Source: Candidatus Eisenbacteria bacterium
GTDB taxonomy: Bacteria; Eisenbacteria; RBG-16-71-46; CAIMUX01; JAHJDP01
Reading direction: 5' to 3'
DNA: 51,838 nucleotides
NCBI GenBank assembly: GCA_018831195.1
Contig: JAHJDP010000053.1
Location: 1-51,838 of the forward strand
Below, one piece after another: positions 8,074-18,600 of this stretch. A program made the translations under genes and the position numbers. Numbering within the stretch: position 1 is the stretch's first letter; each line of letters starts with the position of its first letter. Below the pieces are notes generated by a model that was given only the letters and a program-made list of their open reading frames with translations, did not search any database and was not told where the DNA came from.

Positions 8074-8703
8074 ATGTCTCAAGTCATTTTGACATCGATT
8101 GCCGCCTTTTTGACTCTGTGCATCTTCTCTTTCTTATACAAAGAGAATCCCTTCTATCGTTTTGCGGAACACCTGGCTGTTGGTGTTTCGGCCGGTTACT
8201 GGATCGTCATTTTATACAATCAAAGCTTTACAGCCAAAGTGATCATCCCATTTCGGGAAGGGAATTTCCTGCCACTATTCCCTTGCCTGCTCGGAATACT
8301 GCTCTTTACCCGTCTCTTTGGCAAAATTGGATGGATTTCCCGGATTCCGATGGCCTATATTCTCGGTGTCGGCAGTGGAGCCGCGATCCCCTTGATGCTG
8401 CAGACCTATGTCCTTCAGCAGATCCACGCGACCATGCGCCCGGTAGGATTTGCGGGAATACTCCTCACCAATCTCCTCATCGCCATTACCGTGCTCTGCG
8501 GGATCGCCTACTTCTTCTTCAGCACACCTCACAAGGGGGTCTTTGGTGGAGCCACGCGCGTCGGTATTTGGACCCTCATGATCGGTTTTGGTGCAACCTT
8601 CGGTTTTACGGTGATGGGTCGTATTTCACTGCTGTTGGGGCGGGTCAACTTCCTGATTGATTGGGTCAGACTCCTCACAGGGACCGGAGGAACCGGAATC
8701 TAG
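8074..8703 (+). CDS. Multi-TM membrane protein of unknown function
   Basis: Last gene of the four-gene membrane operon: 209 residues, six or seven hydrophobic segments, and a GGGAAG ribosome binding site before the ATG. Conserved-looking polar features include YRFAEHLAVGVSAGYW near residue 30 and a Gly-rich loop GVGSGAAIPLM. Its stop codon overlaps the stop of the convergent radical SAM gene in the shared tetranucleotide CTAG at 8700-8703. No family was recognised. With its three neighbours it probably forms a membrane complex. Confidence 0.65.
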   Translation: MSQVILTSIAAFLTLCIFSFLYKENPFYRFAEHLAVGVSAGYWIVILYNQSFTAKVIIPFREGNFLPLFPCLLGILLFTRLFGKIGWISRIPMAYILGVGSGAAIPLMLQTYVLQQIHATMRPVGFAGILLTNLLIAITVLCGIAYFFFSTPHKGVFGGATRVGIWTLMIGFGATFGFTVMGRISLLLGRVNFLIDWVRLLTGTGGTGI

Positions 8704-10244
8704 TTTTGACCTGTCGGTGAATGCGTCTGGTCTCTCCGGCTTTCGTTAGACACAAGATCCGGCTGCTTGGCATTGATCGTCTTCCCTCCGTTGGATCCCT
8801 GCCGGTAGGATTTTAAAAAATGCACAAGCGTCCGCATAAATTCACCAGGGCCGAATCCGTAGGCTATGCATCGCTTTAAATAGAAACCGTCGGCCAGATC
8901 GCCGAACCACCGGAATATGATATTGGGCTTCGAATCCAAAAGCGGCCGCACGAAGCCATACAGCCCGGGATGCCTGGCCAGCACGCTAAAGAAACATCGC
9001 AAATTGAGAATCCGTCGCTTATCTATTTCACTGTTAAAACTCAGAATTGAATCATGATAGTAGTTGTGATTAAGGCGGTCAAAATCCCCATCAAAGTACC
9101 CATTCTCAATGGCATACTGCGTCATCTTCAGCTTCGGATAGGGCGTAAATATCGATGCGTTGGCCACATTCGGCCGCACCTTCTGATTAACCTTGAGGGT
9201 GTTCATCGCCGTGTCAAAGGTCTCGCCCGGAACGCCAAGAATATTCTCGGTTAAAAGTTTGATCTTATTCTTTTTATATAACTCGGCGGCCTTGTAAATA
9301 GACTCCAAATCCATTTTTCTCTTCATCACCTGATTGCGAATAGTCTCATCACCGGATTCTATCCCGGCATACACGAGCCGCAATCCAGCTTCCGCCAAAG
9401 CTTCCACCATCTCCCCATCCACATTGTCGAATCGGGCATTAATGCTGAAGGGAATCCGGCATCTCTGTGTGTAGATACGGCAAAATTCCAACGTCCACCG
9501 GCGATTCAGTGTAAAGACGTCATCAACGAATGCGACCATCTTCAGCGGGGTTTGCTCCCGAACGTCAAGAATTTCGTCACAAATCGAATCAGCGGATCTT
9601 GAACTGAATATACTCCGGTCATCCACTTGATCCTTGTACATTTGATTGTAGCTGTCGTTGAAGCAGTAGGTGCACTTGTAAGGGCATCCCCGATGGGCCA
9701 TAAAGTGCTTGATCCCGTGCTTATGGAGAATCGGGAATTGATCAAGGTAAAGATCCCTCGCGGGAAATGGAAGCTCGTCCAGTTTTTTATTCCGGGGCAG
9801 AATGGGATTTTTAAAAATCTCCTTTTCCCTCTTGACCCAAAAACCGCGCACATCGGTCGGGATGGTCCTGCCCTCACGGTCGAATCGATCGGCCAAGAGG
9901 GCCATGGCCTCCTCCCCTTCACCGAGACAAACAGCGTCCACACATGGATGCTCTATCATTTCCGGGAAGAAGGTTGGATGGGGTCCTCCCCATACTGTCG
10001 GGACAGAAAATTGCTCCTTTAGGCTTGTGGCGAATCGCAGAACGGCTTGATGACTTCCGGACATGATACTGAAGGCGACGATATCAGGTTGAATCGCCGC
10101 AAGCCGGCTGATCGCTTCCTCTGGATGACTGCCGATCACAGTGAGGCTGACCTCATGTCCGGCCCCGCGCAACACGGCGGCGATCCCCGTGATTCCCAAG
10201 GGGATTGAAAAGCGAACGGTGTCATCGACGAAGGCAACGCGCAT
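8700..10244 (-). CDS. B12-binding radical SAM protein
   Basis: A 514-residue cobalamin-dependent-type radical SAM enzyme. Residues 1-135 form the B12-binding Rossmann-like fold (IVAFSIMSGSHQAVL, WGGPHPTFFPE, VCLGEGEEA). The iron-sulfur motif CPYKCTYC (C-x3-C-x2-C) lies near residues 187-194, and the barrel continues with ARFDNVDGEMVEALAEAG and YAGIESGDETIR, typical of the BchE/P-methylase class. These enzymes often methylate unactivated carbons or modify lipids and natural products; the substrate here is unknown. GGAGGA lies just before the ATG at 10244, so this start is preferred over the in-frame ATG at 10262. Confidence 0.85.
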   Translation of the reverse strand: MRVAFVDDTVRFSIPLGITGIAAVLRGAGHEVSLTVIGSHPEEAISRLAAIQPDIVAFSIMSGSHQAVLRFATSLKEQFSVPTVWGGPHPTFFPEMIEHPCVDAVCLGEGEEAMALLADRFDREGRTIPTDVRGFWVKREKEIFKNPILPRNKKLDELPFPARDLYLDQFPILHKHGIKHFMAHRGCPYKCTYCFNDSYNQMYKDQVDDRSIFSSRSADSICDEILDVREQTPLKMVAFVDDVFTLNRRWTLEFCRIYTQRCRIPFSINARFDNVDGEMVEALAEAGLRLVYAGIESGDETIRNQVMKRKMDLESIYKAAELYKKNKIKLLTENILGVPGETFDTAMNTLKVNQKVRPNVANASIFTPYPKLKMTQYAIENGYFDGDFDRLNHNYYHDSILSFNSEIDKRRILNLRCFFSVLARHPGLYGFVRPLLDSKPNIIFRWFGDLADGFYLKRCIAYGFGPGEFMRTLVHFLKSYRQGSNGGKTINAKQPDLVSNESRRDQTHSPTGQN

Positions 10245-10278
10245 AGAATCCTCCGGAGCCATTGCAACGCAATTTTTT

Positions 10279-10308
10279 ATTATACCTTACTTTCAGGTTC
10301 TCTGGCAA
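10279..10308 (-). promoter_or_regulatory. Sigma-70 promoter of the radical SAM gene
   Basis: A perfect TATAAT (rc of 10279-10284) follows TTGCCA (rc of 10303-10308) by 18 bases on the minus strand. The expected start point near 10272 gives a leader of about 28 bases to the ATG at 10244. Confidence 0.6.
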
Positions 10309-10584
10309 ATTGGTCTATTTGCATCCCCCCTCGTTTCGTGGAATGCCCGGCACGGTTCTTGAGATATGGATCTCTGTCAGAAGAGCATTGTCTGAGCGGC
10401 AAGCCGTATTGAGTTGTCGTTTCGTGGGTTAGTGGCGACGAGCCGAATGATGAATTCCGCCCGCGATGCAAGTTGACCATGGAGGGACACACAGCTGTAC
10501 GACTCTGTTCATACAGCGATCCAATACGGGCACGCCCAGAGGATTTTGGGGCCGGCACATATGCGATATTAAAGAAAGGGGAAA
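10309..10584. other. Intergenic stretch, no gene seen
   Basis: Between the radical SAM promoter and the lipoprotein gene I see no convincing small gene, repeat or RNA. A TTGACC at 10469-10474 has no acceptable -10 partner. The lipoprotein has AAAGGGG as ribosome binding site, but its promoter could not be placed. Confidence 0.4.
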
Positions 10585-11433
10585 ATGATGCGAAAAGGCT
10601 TGGGATGGAAAGAGGTTAATTCGACGCGTTGGTTCCTTCATTTGGTTGGACTGTTTTTATTCCTATTCTCGATGAGTGGCTGTGGAACGGATAATCCGGT
10701 TGCGACGGAAGAGACCAGGACCCAAACGACCCAACTGGATGAAGCTTTATTCGATGCCAATCCGCAGCTGGATATCCAGGGTCAGACAGACCACCCGGTT
10801 AATCGGTGGAGCCATCTCGCGGACACGTTGGGACTCTCTGAAGAGCAGGTCTTGGAATTGCAGGCCGCATTGAAGGAATTGGCCACGGCGTTGCGAGAGT
10901 TGCGAGGACTGGTGCATGCGGGTGAAATGACGATGGAAGAGGCTATCGAGGCGGCTCAGCTTCTACGCCAGGACTTCGAATTGAGGTTGCAGGAAATCCT
11001 CACTCCGGAACAATATGAGCTTCTTTTAACACTTCGCCCAAACCTCCCGGGTCCGCACTATCCTGGCCGGCGAGGTCCCAATGGGGGACGTTCCAGCGCA
11101 TCGCAATTCCAAGGAACCCTCCCATTGACGGAAGATGATGAAGTGTTGGTCCAGGTCGCCCCTCAGACGTTTATACTCAACACCACTCAGAGCGGCGAGA
11201 TAACGGTTCATGCCGAGGTTCCATACTCTGCCGTCGACACCTCTTCGATCACATTGAACGGTATTCCCGTGACCTGGACAAAAGCGGATAATCGTGGGGA
11301 GTTGGTTGCCAAGTTTGATGAATCCTTAGTGGAGGCGATACTGGAGGTTCCCAGCACTCTGCTCACTTTGACTGGTAACCGGCTGGATGGAACGACATTC
11401 TCCGGTTCCGATGAAGTACAAGTAAGACCCTGA
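10585..11433 (+). CDS. Lipoprotein with LTxxQ (Spy/CpxP-like) motifs
   Basis: A 282-residue lipoprotein. The signal peptide ends in a lipobox (FSMSGC, Cys33), so the mature protein is lipid-anchored. Residues 80-150 are alpha-helical with two LTxxQ-like motifs, LSEEQ at 84-88 and LTPEQ at 139-143. These are the hallmark of Spy/CpxP periplasmic stress and metal-responsive proteins. After a Gly/Pro/Arg linker (about 152-170) comes a beta-rich C-terminal domain of about 105 residues (FILNTTQSGEITVHAEV). The fusion of a CpxP-like helical region to a beta domain is unusual. It stands alone, ending at a bidirectional terminator. Chaperone-like function is suggested only by the motifs. Confidence 0.7.
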   Translation: MMRKGLGWKEVNSTRWFLHLVGLFLFLFSMSGCGTDNPVATEETRTQTTQLDEALFDANPQLDIQGQTDHPVNRWSHLADTLGLSEEQVLELQAALKELATALRELRGLVHAGEMTMEEAIEAAQLLRQDFELRLQEILTPEQYELLLTLRPNLPGPHYPGRRGPNGGRSSASQFQGTLPLTEDDEVLVQVAPQTFILNTTQSGEITVHAEVPYSAVDTSSITLNGIPVTWTKADNRGELVAKFDESLVEAILEVPSTLLTLTGNRLDGTTFSGSDEVQVRP

Positions 11434-11440
11434 TCTTCCT

Positions 11441-11488
11441 AGAAAAGACCCGGCAGAAGGCCTCATTTCAGATTCTGCCGGGTTTTCT
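11441..11488. terminator. Bidirectional rho-independent terminator
   Basis: CCCGGCAGAA at 11449-11458 pairs perfectly with TTCTGCCGGG at 11473-11482. AAAA at 11443-11446 and TTTT at 11483-11486 flank the stem, giving a U-tract in both directions. It lies exactly between the convergent lipoprotein gene and the kinase pseudogene. Confidence 0.85.
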
Positions 11489-11489
11489 C

Positions 11490-13916
11490 TTATGCGGCTC
11501 TCGCCTCAAAGATCTGCCGGATGGTATTGGAAAGCACTTCTCTCGACACCGGTTTGAAGAGATACCCCTTGATGCCCATGGAGTCAGCCATATCCTCTGA
11601 GATCGCCTTGCTATAACCTGAGCAAAGAATAACCGGCAACCCCGGGCGGATCTCCAGAACCGCCTTGGCCAGATCAGAACCGACTAATCCGGGCATTGTC
11701 TGATCGGTCACAAGAATATCATACTCATCTGGATCCTTCCGAAAGGCCTCCAAGGCTAAGCGGCTGTCCTCAAAAACTGTGACATCATAACCCGATTTTT
11801 CCAAGGATATCTTTGCCAGATCAAGGATAGACCTTTCAGCATCCACAAAGAGGATTCGTTTTCTCCCCGCATCATAGATCGGTCTTGAACTTTCTTCGCT
11901 ATCAGATTCGACATGCCCGCCATGGATCGGTATAAAGACATCAAACTGGGTTCCCCTTCCAACCTTGCTATCGACAAGTTCAATGTCCAACTCCCCCGGC
12001 CATCCTCCATGGCCTGAAAGGAGCTTGTCACAAGATTCATTATGATTTGATGGATGCTGTCCGAATCAGCCAAGACAGAACCGACAGTCGGATCAATTCT
12101 TGACTTTAGATTTATTGTAGAAGGGAGCGAACCCTTAGAAATTGAATAACCTCATCAAGAATGGGAGCGATCATGATGGGCTTCCGCTCCCTCTCCTTTT
12201 GCCGGCTGAAAGCCAGAATTTGGCTCACAAAGCCCTTGGCCCTCATCGTCGCTTTGAAGATCTGAACGAGCGCACCTGAGCAGGAAGCCTTCTTTTCATT
12301 CATCTCCTTTGCCAGCTCCGTGAAACCAAGAATAATGTGAAGCAGATTATTGAAATCATGAGCAATGCCTCCGGCCAGCTTTCCAAGGGCTTCCATTTTT
12401 TGAGATTGCAATTGTTGAGTTTGAAGTATTTTATGTTGCGTAATATTTTTCAGAACTAAAACAGCACCTATGACGTTTCCATCCTTGTCATACATCGGGC
12501 GCCCCGAGCTGAGAACGGTGAATCCCTCAGGCACCCGCGGATTTCGGATGAATTGCTCAACATTATCGGTGGACAGACCTGCCAAAGCTCTGGAGAGATT
12601 CAGATCCTCATTCGGAATTTTTGTCATTTTGTCGCGTTTGAATACACCATATTCATTGGACCAGTGACTTGAATGCATATATTCCGATCCGAGAATCTTT
12701 TCCGCCTCCCTGTTGGCATAGACGAGGGAACCATGGCTATTGGCCACCATGACAGCGTCACTCATGCTCTCCATAATTCCCCATAGGCGTTCCGCGCTCT
12801 CCAAAAGCACGGCCGCCACCCGCCGCTCCTCCGTCACATCCCGCCAAATGCTGATGATATAAAGGTGATCCCGAAGCGAAATGGTTTTGGCGCTAATCAT
12901 AGTATCGCAGATGCCGCCATCTTTCTTTTTCATTTTTGCCATAAATGACTCATGTCCGGCCTGCACTGATTCTTCAACAGGCCTTACCGTCTCTTCTGGA
13001 AATTCCATCGCATCGACATCCTGGAGCCCGAAACGAGAGAATTCTTCCCGGTTGTATCCAAGAATTTCAGGGGCACGGTCATTAAACTCATAAAAGTTTG
13101 TTGTTTCGCAATCGATGAGAACAACAGCATCGCCCGCTTGTTCAAAGACCCCGCGATATTTGGATTCCGACTCAAGCAGAGCCTTCTTGACTCGCTGTCG
13201 CTCCCCGATCTCAGTATTCAATTTGTCGATCGATATTGTTGTGTATTGTAGGTGTTGGGTCATCTTGTTAATGGACAGCGCTAATTCAGTTATCTCATCC
13301 TTCCCGGAGATGATGGCCTTTTGACTGAAATCGCCTCTCTACCGGTTCGTTTTACTTCCAAAAAGAGTTGATCCGCCTTAAATGCGGCGAACTCTCCAAT
13401 CTTCTCCATCCTCCCATCCAATGCAGCGAGGTGTTCGGCTTCCCGATCCATGGTAATTTTCCCTGCCGCACGGCTATCACCCTCTTCCATCAGGATGAAA
13501 ACCTCAGACCGGATTCCCTTCCAATCCCGAAAGGCGTCATTTGCCTCAATAATCTCACGTTTATCCCCCAAATATATTTTTGAAATCAGGTCAAACGACC
13601 GCTGATATTGTTTCTCTTTTAGATCGATTTGGGAGGCTAACGGCTTGATCTCGTCGGCGTCATCCGATAGGACAACATCCTTCATGGATCGATGCATCGT
13701 CGTTATATCTAATTTTATGTCCCTCACCGCATTCTCGACGACAAGAGGATGTTCATACATATCTCTGTTCAATCCAGTCAGTTTGTTCAACTTGACCAGA
13801 GTCGTGAGTCCAAAAATGAAGGTCAAAAAGATCACAATCCCAAAGCCAAGCGCCAGCCGAGTCTTTATAGAGACATTGGAGAGGATCATAAGACTTCCCT
13901 TTTCAACAATGATCAC
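11490..13916 (-). pseudogene. Decayed hybrid histidine kinase (4HB sensor, PAS, HisKA, receiver)
   Basis: The pieces, in order on the minus strand, once formed one hybrid sensor kinase. First is an N-terminal TM1 plus four-helix-bundle sensor (13916 to about 13345). Next come the second half of a HAMP (RGDFSQKAIISGKDEITELA), two PAS domains and a HisKA with GGIAHDFNNLL (to about 12117). Then follow only the N-box of the ATPase (SIHQIIMNLVTSSFQAMEDG), its last strand (ELDIELVDSKVGRGTQFDVF), and a C-terminal receiver (DILVTDQTMPG). Three breaks shift the frame: near 13335-13350, where TM2 and the first half of HAMP are missing; near 12117-12130; and near 11985-12005, where the G1 and G2 ATP-binding boxes are missing. 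The kinase cannot be functional. The receiver frame (11490-11990) remains open. Confidence 0.85.
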
Positions 13917-13958
13917 GGGATCTTTTTGGTACTGAATATCACAACTCTCTTCAATTTA

Positions 13959-13987
13959 TTGACAGAGTCACCGAATATAGTTAGAAG
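13959..13987 (+). promoter_or_regulatory. Probable sigma-70 promoter of the RNase/kinase operon
   Basis: A perfect TTGACA at 13959-13964 is followed after 17 bases by TAGAAG at 13982-13987 (4 of 6 matches). The expected start point near 13994 leaves a leader of about 150 bases before the RNB gene. Confidence 0.4.
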
Positions 13988-14003
13988 ATAAAATCACCTA
14001 TCG

Positions 14004-14025
14004 CGTATCATTGCAATACGATACG
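14004..14025. repeat. Inverted repeat in the RNB leader (possible operator)
   Basis: CGTATC at 14004-14009 and GATACG at 14020-14025 form a perfect dyad with a 10-base spacer, and ATTGCAAT at 14010-14017 is itself palindromic. It lies 10-30 bases after the predicted start point, a good place for a repressor site. Confidence 0.3.
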
Positions 14026-14144
14026 TCTTATTTCAGGTCTCATCTGATCACAAACTCTGAATTGCGCCGGGTAATGGATCTGGATTATTCTTTAAAAATC
14101 TGTCATGTAAGCAACAGTAGACGCATTCAGCCTGGAGCCCACTC

Positions 14145-15620
14145 ATGAATGAAATGAATAGTCACCATCGAGATCTACTGCTCCATGTCGCCCGCAGGGT
14201 CATGAAGGAGCGGTCTCTCTTGCCGGAATTCTCCCGCGAAATCCTATCGGAGTTGGAAGGTCTGAACGCAGCCCCGCTGAATGATGGATCTCAGCGGAAG
14301 GATCTGCGCCATCTCCTCTGGTCATCGATCGATAATGATGATTCCCGCGATCTGGATCAGCTTACGGTGGCCGAACCGCTCTCTGACGGATCGGTGAAAA
14401 TGCTCGTGGCCGTGGCCGATGTTGATTCCCTGGTCAAAAAAGGGGATGCGGTTGATGATCACGCCCGGCATAATACAACATCCGTCTATACCGCCGGGCA
14501 GGTTTTCTCCATGCTGCCGGAAAAGCTTTCTTACGATCTAACCTCGCTCAATGAAAATGAAGATCGTCCGGCGATGATCATCGAGATGGTCTTTGATGCT
14601 GGCGGGCGGCTGCAGGCTTCCGATATTTACCAGGCCCTCGTTCGCAATCAGGCACAACTTGCTTATAACAGCATCGCAGCGTGGTTGGAGGAGGGAGCCC
14701 CGGAACCGGAGCCGGTATCCGCCATTGAGGGCTTGAAAGAAAATCTCCGTCTTCAAGATAGGATGGCGCAAAAGCTGAAGACAATCCGGCATGAGCTCGG
14801 TGCTCTCGAACTCCAAACAATACAAACACATGCCGTTTTTGACGGCGATGCGATGGTCGCGCTTGAGATCGATCAGAAGAACCGCGCCCGCGAACTCATC
14901 GAAAATCTCATGATCGCTGCCAACGGGGTCACGGCCGGCTTCCTGAATCGAAAGAAACTCCCCTCTCTCCGGCGTGTCGTCCGCACCCCAAGGCGGTGGG
15001 ATCGGATTGTCACCTTGGCAATGGATCTCGGTTTCCAACTTCCCCAAAACCCCAGCTCCAAAGCCCTTTCCGCCTTTTTAAAAAACCAGGAAGAGAAAGA
15101 CCCTTTGCGTTTCCCCGATGTTTCTCTCACTGTTGTTAAACTTATCGGTTCAGGTGAATACCGCGTGGCGATGCCTGGAGAATCAGTGGAAGGCCATTTT
15201 GGATTGGCTGTCAAGAATTATACCCATTCGACGGCTCCGAACCGGCGGTTTCCCGATCTTATAACCCAACGTCTTTTAAAGGCGGCTCTCAGTGATGCCC
15301 CGTCGCCTTACAATGAGGAGGAGCTAAATCAACTGGCGGCTCATTGTACACAGAAAGAGGATGATGCCGATAAAGTCGAACGACAGGTGGCGAAATCGGC
15401 GGCGGCGATCCTGTTGGAGGATCGAATCGGCGAACGGTTCAGTGCCATCGTCACAGGCGCCTCCGAGAAAGGAACCTGGGTCCGGATTTTTGATCCGCCC
15501 ATAGAAGGGATGCTCGTTGAGGGTTTCGATGGCCTTGATGTCGGCGACTCCATCCAAGTGAAGTTGGTCGACACTAATGTCGATAACGGCTATATCGATT
15601 TTTCGAAAATGAGCTTTTAG
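14145..15620 (+). CDS. RNB-domain (RNase II/R family) exoribonuclease
   Basis: A 491-residue 3'-5' exoribonuclease of the RNase II family. The catalytic loop IDNDDSRDLDQ (residues 62-72) aligns with the family's I-D-x5-D-x-D-D. Asp63, Asp69 and Asp71 are kept, but the last Asp is Gln72. Further RNB features are LPEKLSYDLTSLNENEDRPA and the Arg-containing substrate clamp TAPNRRFPDLITQRLL. The cold-shock domains usual at the N-terminus are absent, so the protein is shorter than RNase R or RNase II (over 640). A beta-rich C-terminal segment (ERFSAIVTGASEKGTWVRIF) resembles an S1 domain. It lies three to nine bases before the kinase gene. Some RNB subfamilies carry Gln at this site, so activity is not excluded. 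Confidence 0.85.
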   Translation: MNEMNSHHRDLLLHVARRVMKERSLLPEFSREILSELEGLNAAPLNDGSQRKDLRHLLWSSIDNDDSRDLDQLTVAEPLSDGSVKMLVAVADVDSLVKKGDAVDDHARHNTTSVYTAGQVFSMLPEKLSYDLTSLNENEDRPAMIIEMVFDAGGRLQASDIYQALVRNQAQLAYNSIAAWLEEGAPEPEPVSAIEGLKENLRLQDRMAQKLKTIRHELGALELQTIQTHAVFDGDAMVALEIDQKNRARELIENLMIAANGVTAGFLNRKKLPSLRRVVRTPRRWDRIVTLAMDLGFQLPQNPSSKALSAFLKNQEEKDPLRFPDVSLTVVKLIGSGEYRVAMPGESVEGHFGLAVKNYTHSTAPNRRFPDLITQRLLKAALSDAPSPYNEEELNQLAAHCTQKEDDADKVERQVAKSAAAILLEDRIGERFSAIVTGASEKGTWVRIFDPPIEGMLVEGFDGLDVGDSIQVKLVDTNVDNGYIDFSKMSF

Positions 15621-15629
15621 GGGGTGGCT

Positions 15630-18600
15630 ATGCAGGGCGGTGAGGATGATGAAGATCCCAGGGGCGATAATCGGGGCCATCCGGATTTTGATGAGAAGAC
15701 AATCAATAGTGGTTCGGCCGGCAACGGGCCGCTCGACAGCGGTTCCATCGGCGCAGACCCCATCAGCGCTGAACATGGCCGCTTTATTCCGGGCACCGTT
15801 TTCGCCAAGCGGTATCGTATTGTAAGCCTTATCGGCCGCGGCGGCATGGGAGAGGTTTACCGCGCCGATGATCTCGAACTTGGCTCCCCCGTCGCCCTCA
15901 AGCTCCTTCCCTACAATCTTGCCGGACAAAAGGCCGCTCTTGATCTTCTTCGGAGCGAAGTTCGAATCGCCCGACAGGTGACCCATCCCAATGTGTGCCG
16001 GATCTATGATATCGGTGAATCGGACGGACAATACTTCATCAGCATGGAGTATATCGATGGAGAGGATCTGGCGTCCGTTATCCGCCGGATGGGTCGGCCG
16101 ACTGAGGAAAAGGCCCTGAACATAGCCCGTCAGATTTGTTCGGGTCTATCGGCGGCTCATGATATAGGGGTGCTTCATCGCGATCTAAAACCGGCGAATA
16201 TCATGCTCGACGGCCGCGGGCGGATTCGAATCATGGATTTCGGTCTCGCCGGATTGGCCAAGGATCTCACCTCCCCTGGGAAGATCGCTGGAACACCACA
16301 ATACATGGCTCCAGAGCAGCTCTCGGGTCAAGGGGTCACCCTGAGAAGCGATGTCTACTCCCTCGGTCTCGTCCTCTTCGAGCTTTTTACCGGACGCCGA
16401 GCCTATGAGGTCGAAACGGTCAAAGGGCTCCAAAAACTCCATGAGACGGGCCCTCCCAGCAGCGTTTCGGATCTTGTGCGAGGGATCGACCCCCTCATTG
16501 AACAATTGATCGCGCGATGTCTGTCAAGACTCCCCGCCGAACGGCCCTCCTCCGCTCAAGCGGTGGCGATCTCCCTGCCCGGCGGCGATCCATTGGCGGC
16601 TGCTATTGCAGCCGGTGAGACGCCATCACCCGAAATGGTCGCCGCGGCGGGTGGCAAAGGCGCCCTCTCACCCTTGGTTCGTCTGGGGCTTCTCCTGGGC
16701 ACCCTGATCTCAATCCTGATCCTTGCCTTTTTGGATATGCGCCCACCTCTACTTCAGGTATCACCCCATGAAAAAAGCCCGGAAATTCTAAAAAATAGGG
16801 CCCGTGAAATTATCAATCGATTCGGATATGAAGAAAAGCCTCAGCATTCGGGATTAGGCTTTAAGTATCGTTGGGCCTATATCGACCGGCTTGCAGAGAG
16901 GCTCGATTTCAAAGATCCCCTCCAAGCCATTGAACAGGCCCGGCCGACATCGCTCTGGTTCTGGTATCGACAGAGTCAACATGCGATGACGGCGCAAGAG
17001 GTCTTTCGCGCAAGCCTCATGTCCAATGTGCCCGGAGTTCATGAGCGGGGAATGATCTCTGCGACGATTGACTTGGACGGCCGCGTGATGGAATTCCGTG
17101 CCATACCCGAGGATCCTTATCACCCGGTCGAATGGATAAGGGATCCACAGAATCCCGACACCATTCTCACCGATCAAGGCAATACAAACAGTCTTCTGAT
17201 CATTGACACCGAAGGACGGGTCATAGGCACTGACGGATCCCCGCGCAGCCTTGCACCAGGTAATACCATCACGTATCGGGGGCCTCCGCTGGCCGTTGCG
17301 GGGGAAATTCTCTTTTGCTTCAATGCGCCGGAAGCCGAGCAGGTTTATTTGTCCGGGGATTTCAACAATTGGTCTCAGAAATTGGATGCCATGACCCGCG
17401 GAGTTGATGGGGTTTGGCGGATCGCACTTCCTCTGCCCCCAGGAAATCACTCGTACAAGTATGTTCTCAGAACAGCCGTCGAGCCGGTTCATTGGCCGGA
17501 AATACTGGAAGCCGCCGGCTATGAGCCGGATCGGTTCACAAAATCCGCGCCCCTCTATATACCCCAAACATCATATGATGAAATCGTTTCGTGGAAAGGG
17601 AGCATTTCTGATAATCCTAATGTTCCCCTTTGCATTGAGGCCGCTTCACTCGACGGCAAGATCGTCCTCTTTCAAACAACATTTTGGGGTGGGATTTTAC
17701 CAGCGACGATGGAGGCGGCGGCCCATCTCTCTGTCCGGGGATCTTGGTGGAATATCTTCTCGTTGATCTTTTTGGGATTTATCATTCTTACCGCCATTTA
17801 CTATGCGCGTCAGAATGTCAAGCTCGGCAAGAGCGACCGCCGGAGCGCGACCAAGCTGGCCATTCTTGTCTTCTTCGTCTTCTTCGTGAGAGAGCTCTGC
17901 TCGGCTCCTCACTATCCGAACTTCTCCGTTGAAATCGAGGTTTTGATAAACTCCCTCATAGGCATATCAGGGGTCGCGCTCCTTCTGGCCGGTTTTGTCT
18001 GGTTGATCTATGTCGTCGTGGAACCCTATATGCGCCGGCACAGCCCTGAGAGAATCACGAGTTGGAACCGCCTGCTCGCCGGCCGATGGAAGGATCCACT
18101 CGTGGGCCGGGATCTACTGATCGGTTCGACCATGGCCGCCGCCATGGCGCTCATTGAGCCGATCTATCTGTCGCTGCTCCCATTCCTCAGCACAAGAAAG
18201 ATCGTAGGCCAATTTAATTGGCAGACCCTCCTGGGGGGGCGTTATGCTTTGGCGGGAGTGCCTGATGTCATTATCAAGACCCTGCCCATCGGGTTATTGT
18301 TTTTGGTTCTTTTCCCTGTACTGAAGGTTGTGGCTCGAAAAGACTGGATTGTCGCCCTCATCATCTTTCTTTTCATTGGAATTGGTCAGGTCCAGAGCGC
18401 CATCGATGATTATGGAACTGGGGCGCCAACAATTTATTACATTATCGGTTTCGCGCTCGTTGCCAGCACCTTTATCTCTTTTCTCATTATCCGTCTCAGG
18501 CTTCTGGCTTTTGTCGCGGCGCTCTGGATCTTAAACATTCTTAATACATTTCCGATTTCGCTCGATCTCACGACTTGGTATGCAGGCACCTCTATTTTCG

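Noticed and set aside
10469-10502. TTGACC as promoter of the lipoprotein gene
   Set aside because: No acceptable -10 hexamer at 16-18 bases.
16854-17567. 237-codon open frame on the minus strand
   Set aside because: Antisense shadow of the kinase gene, with no domain pattern.
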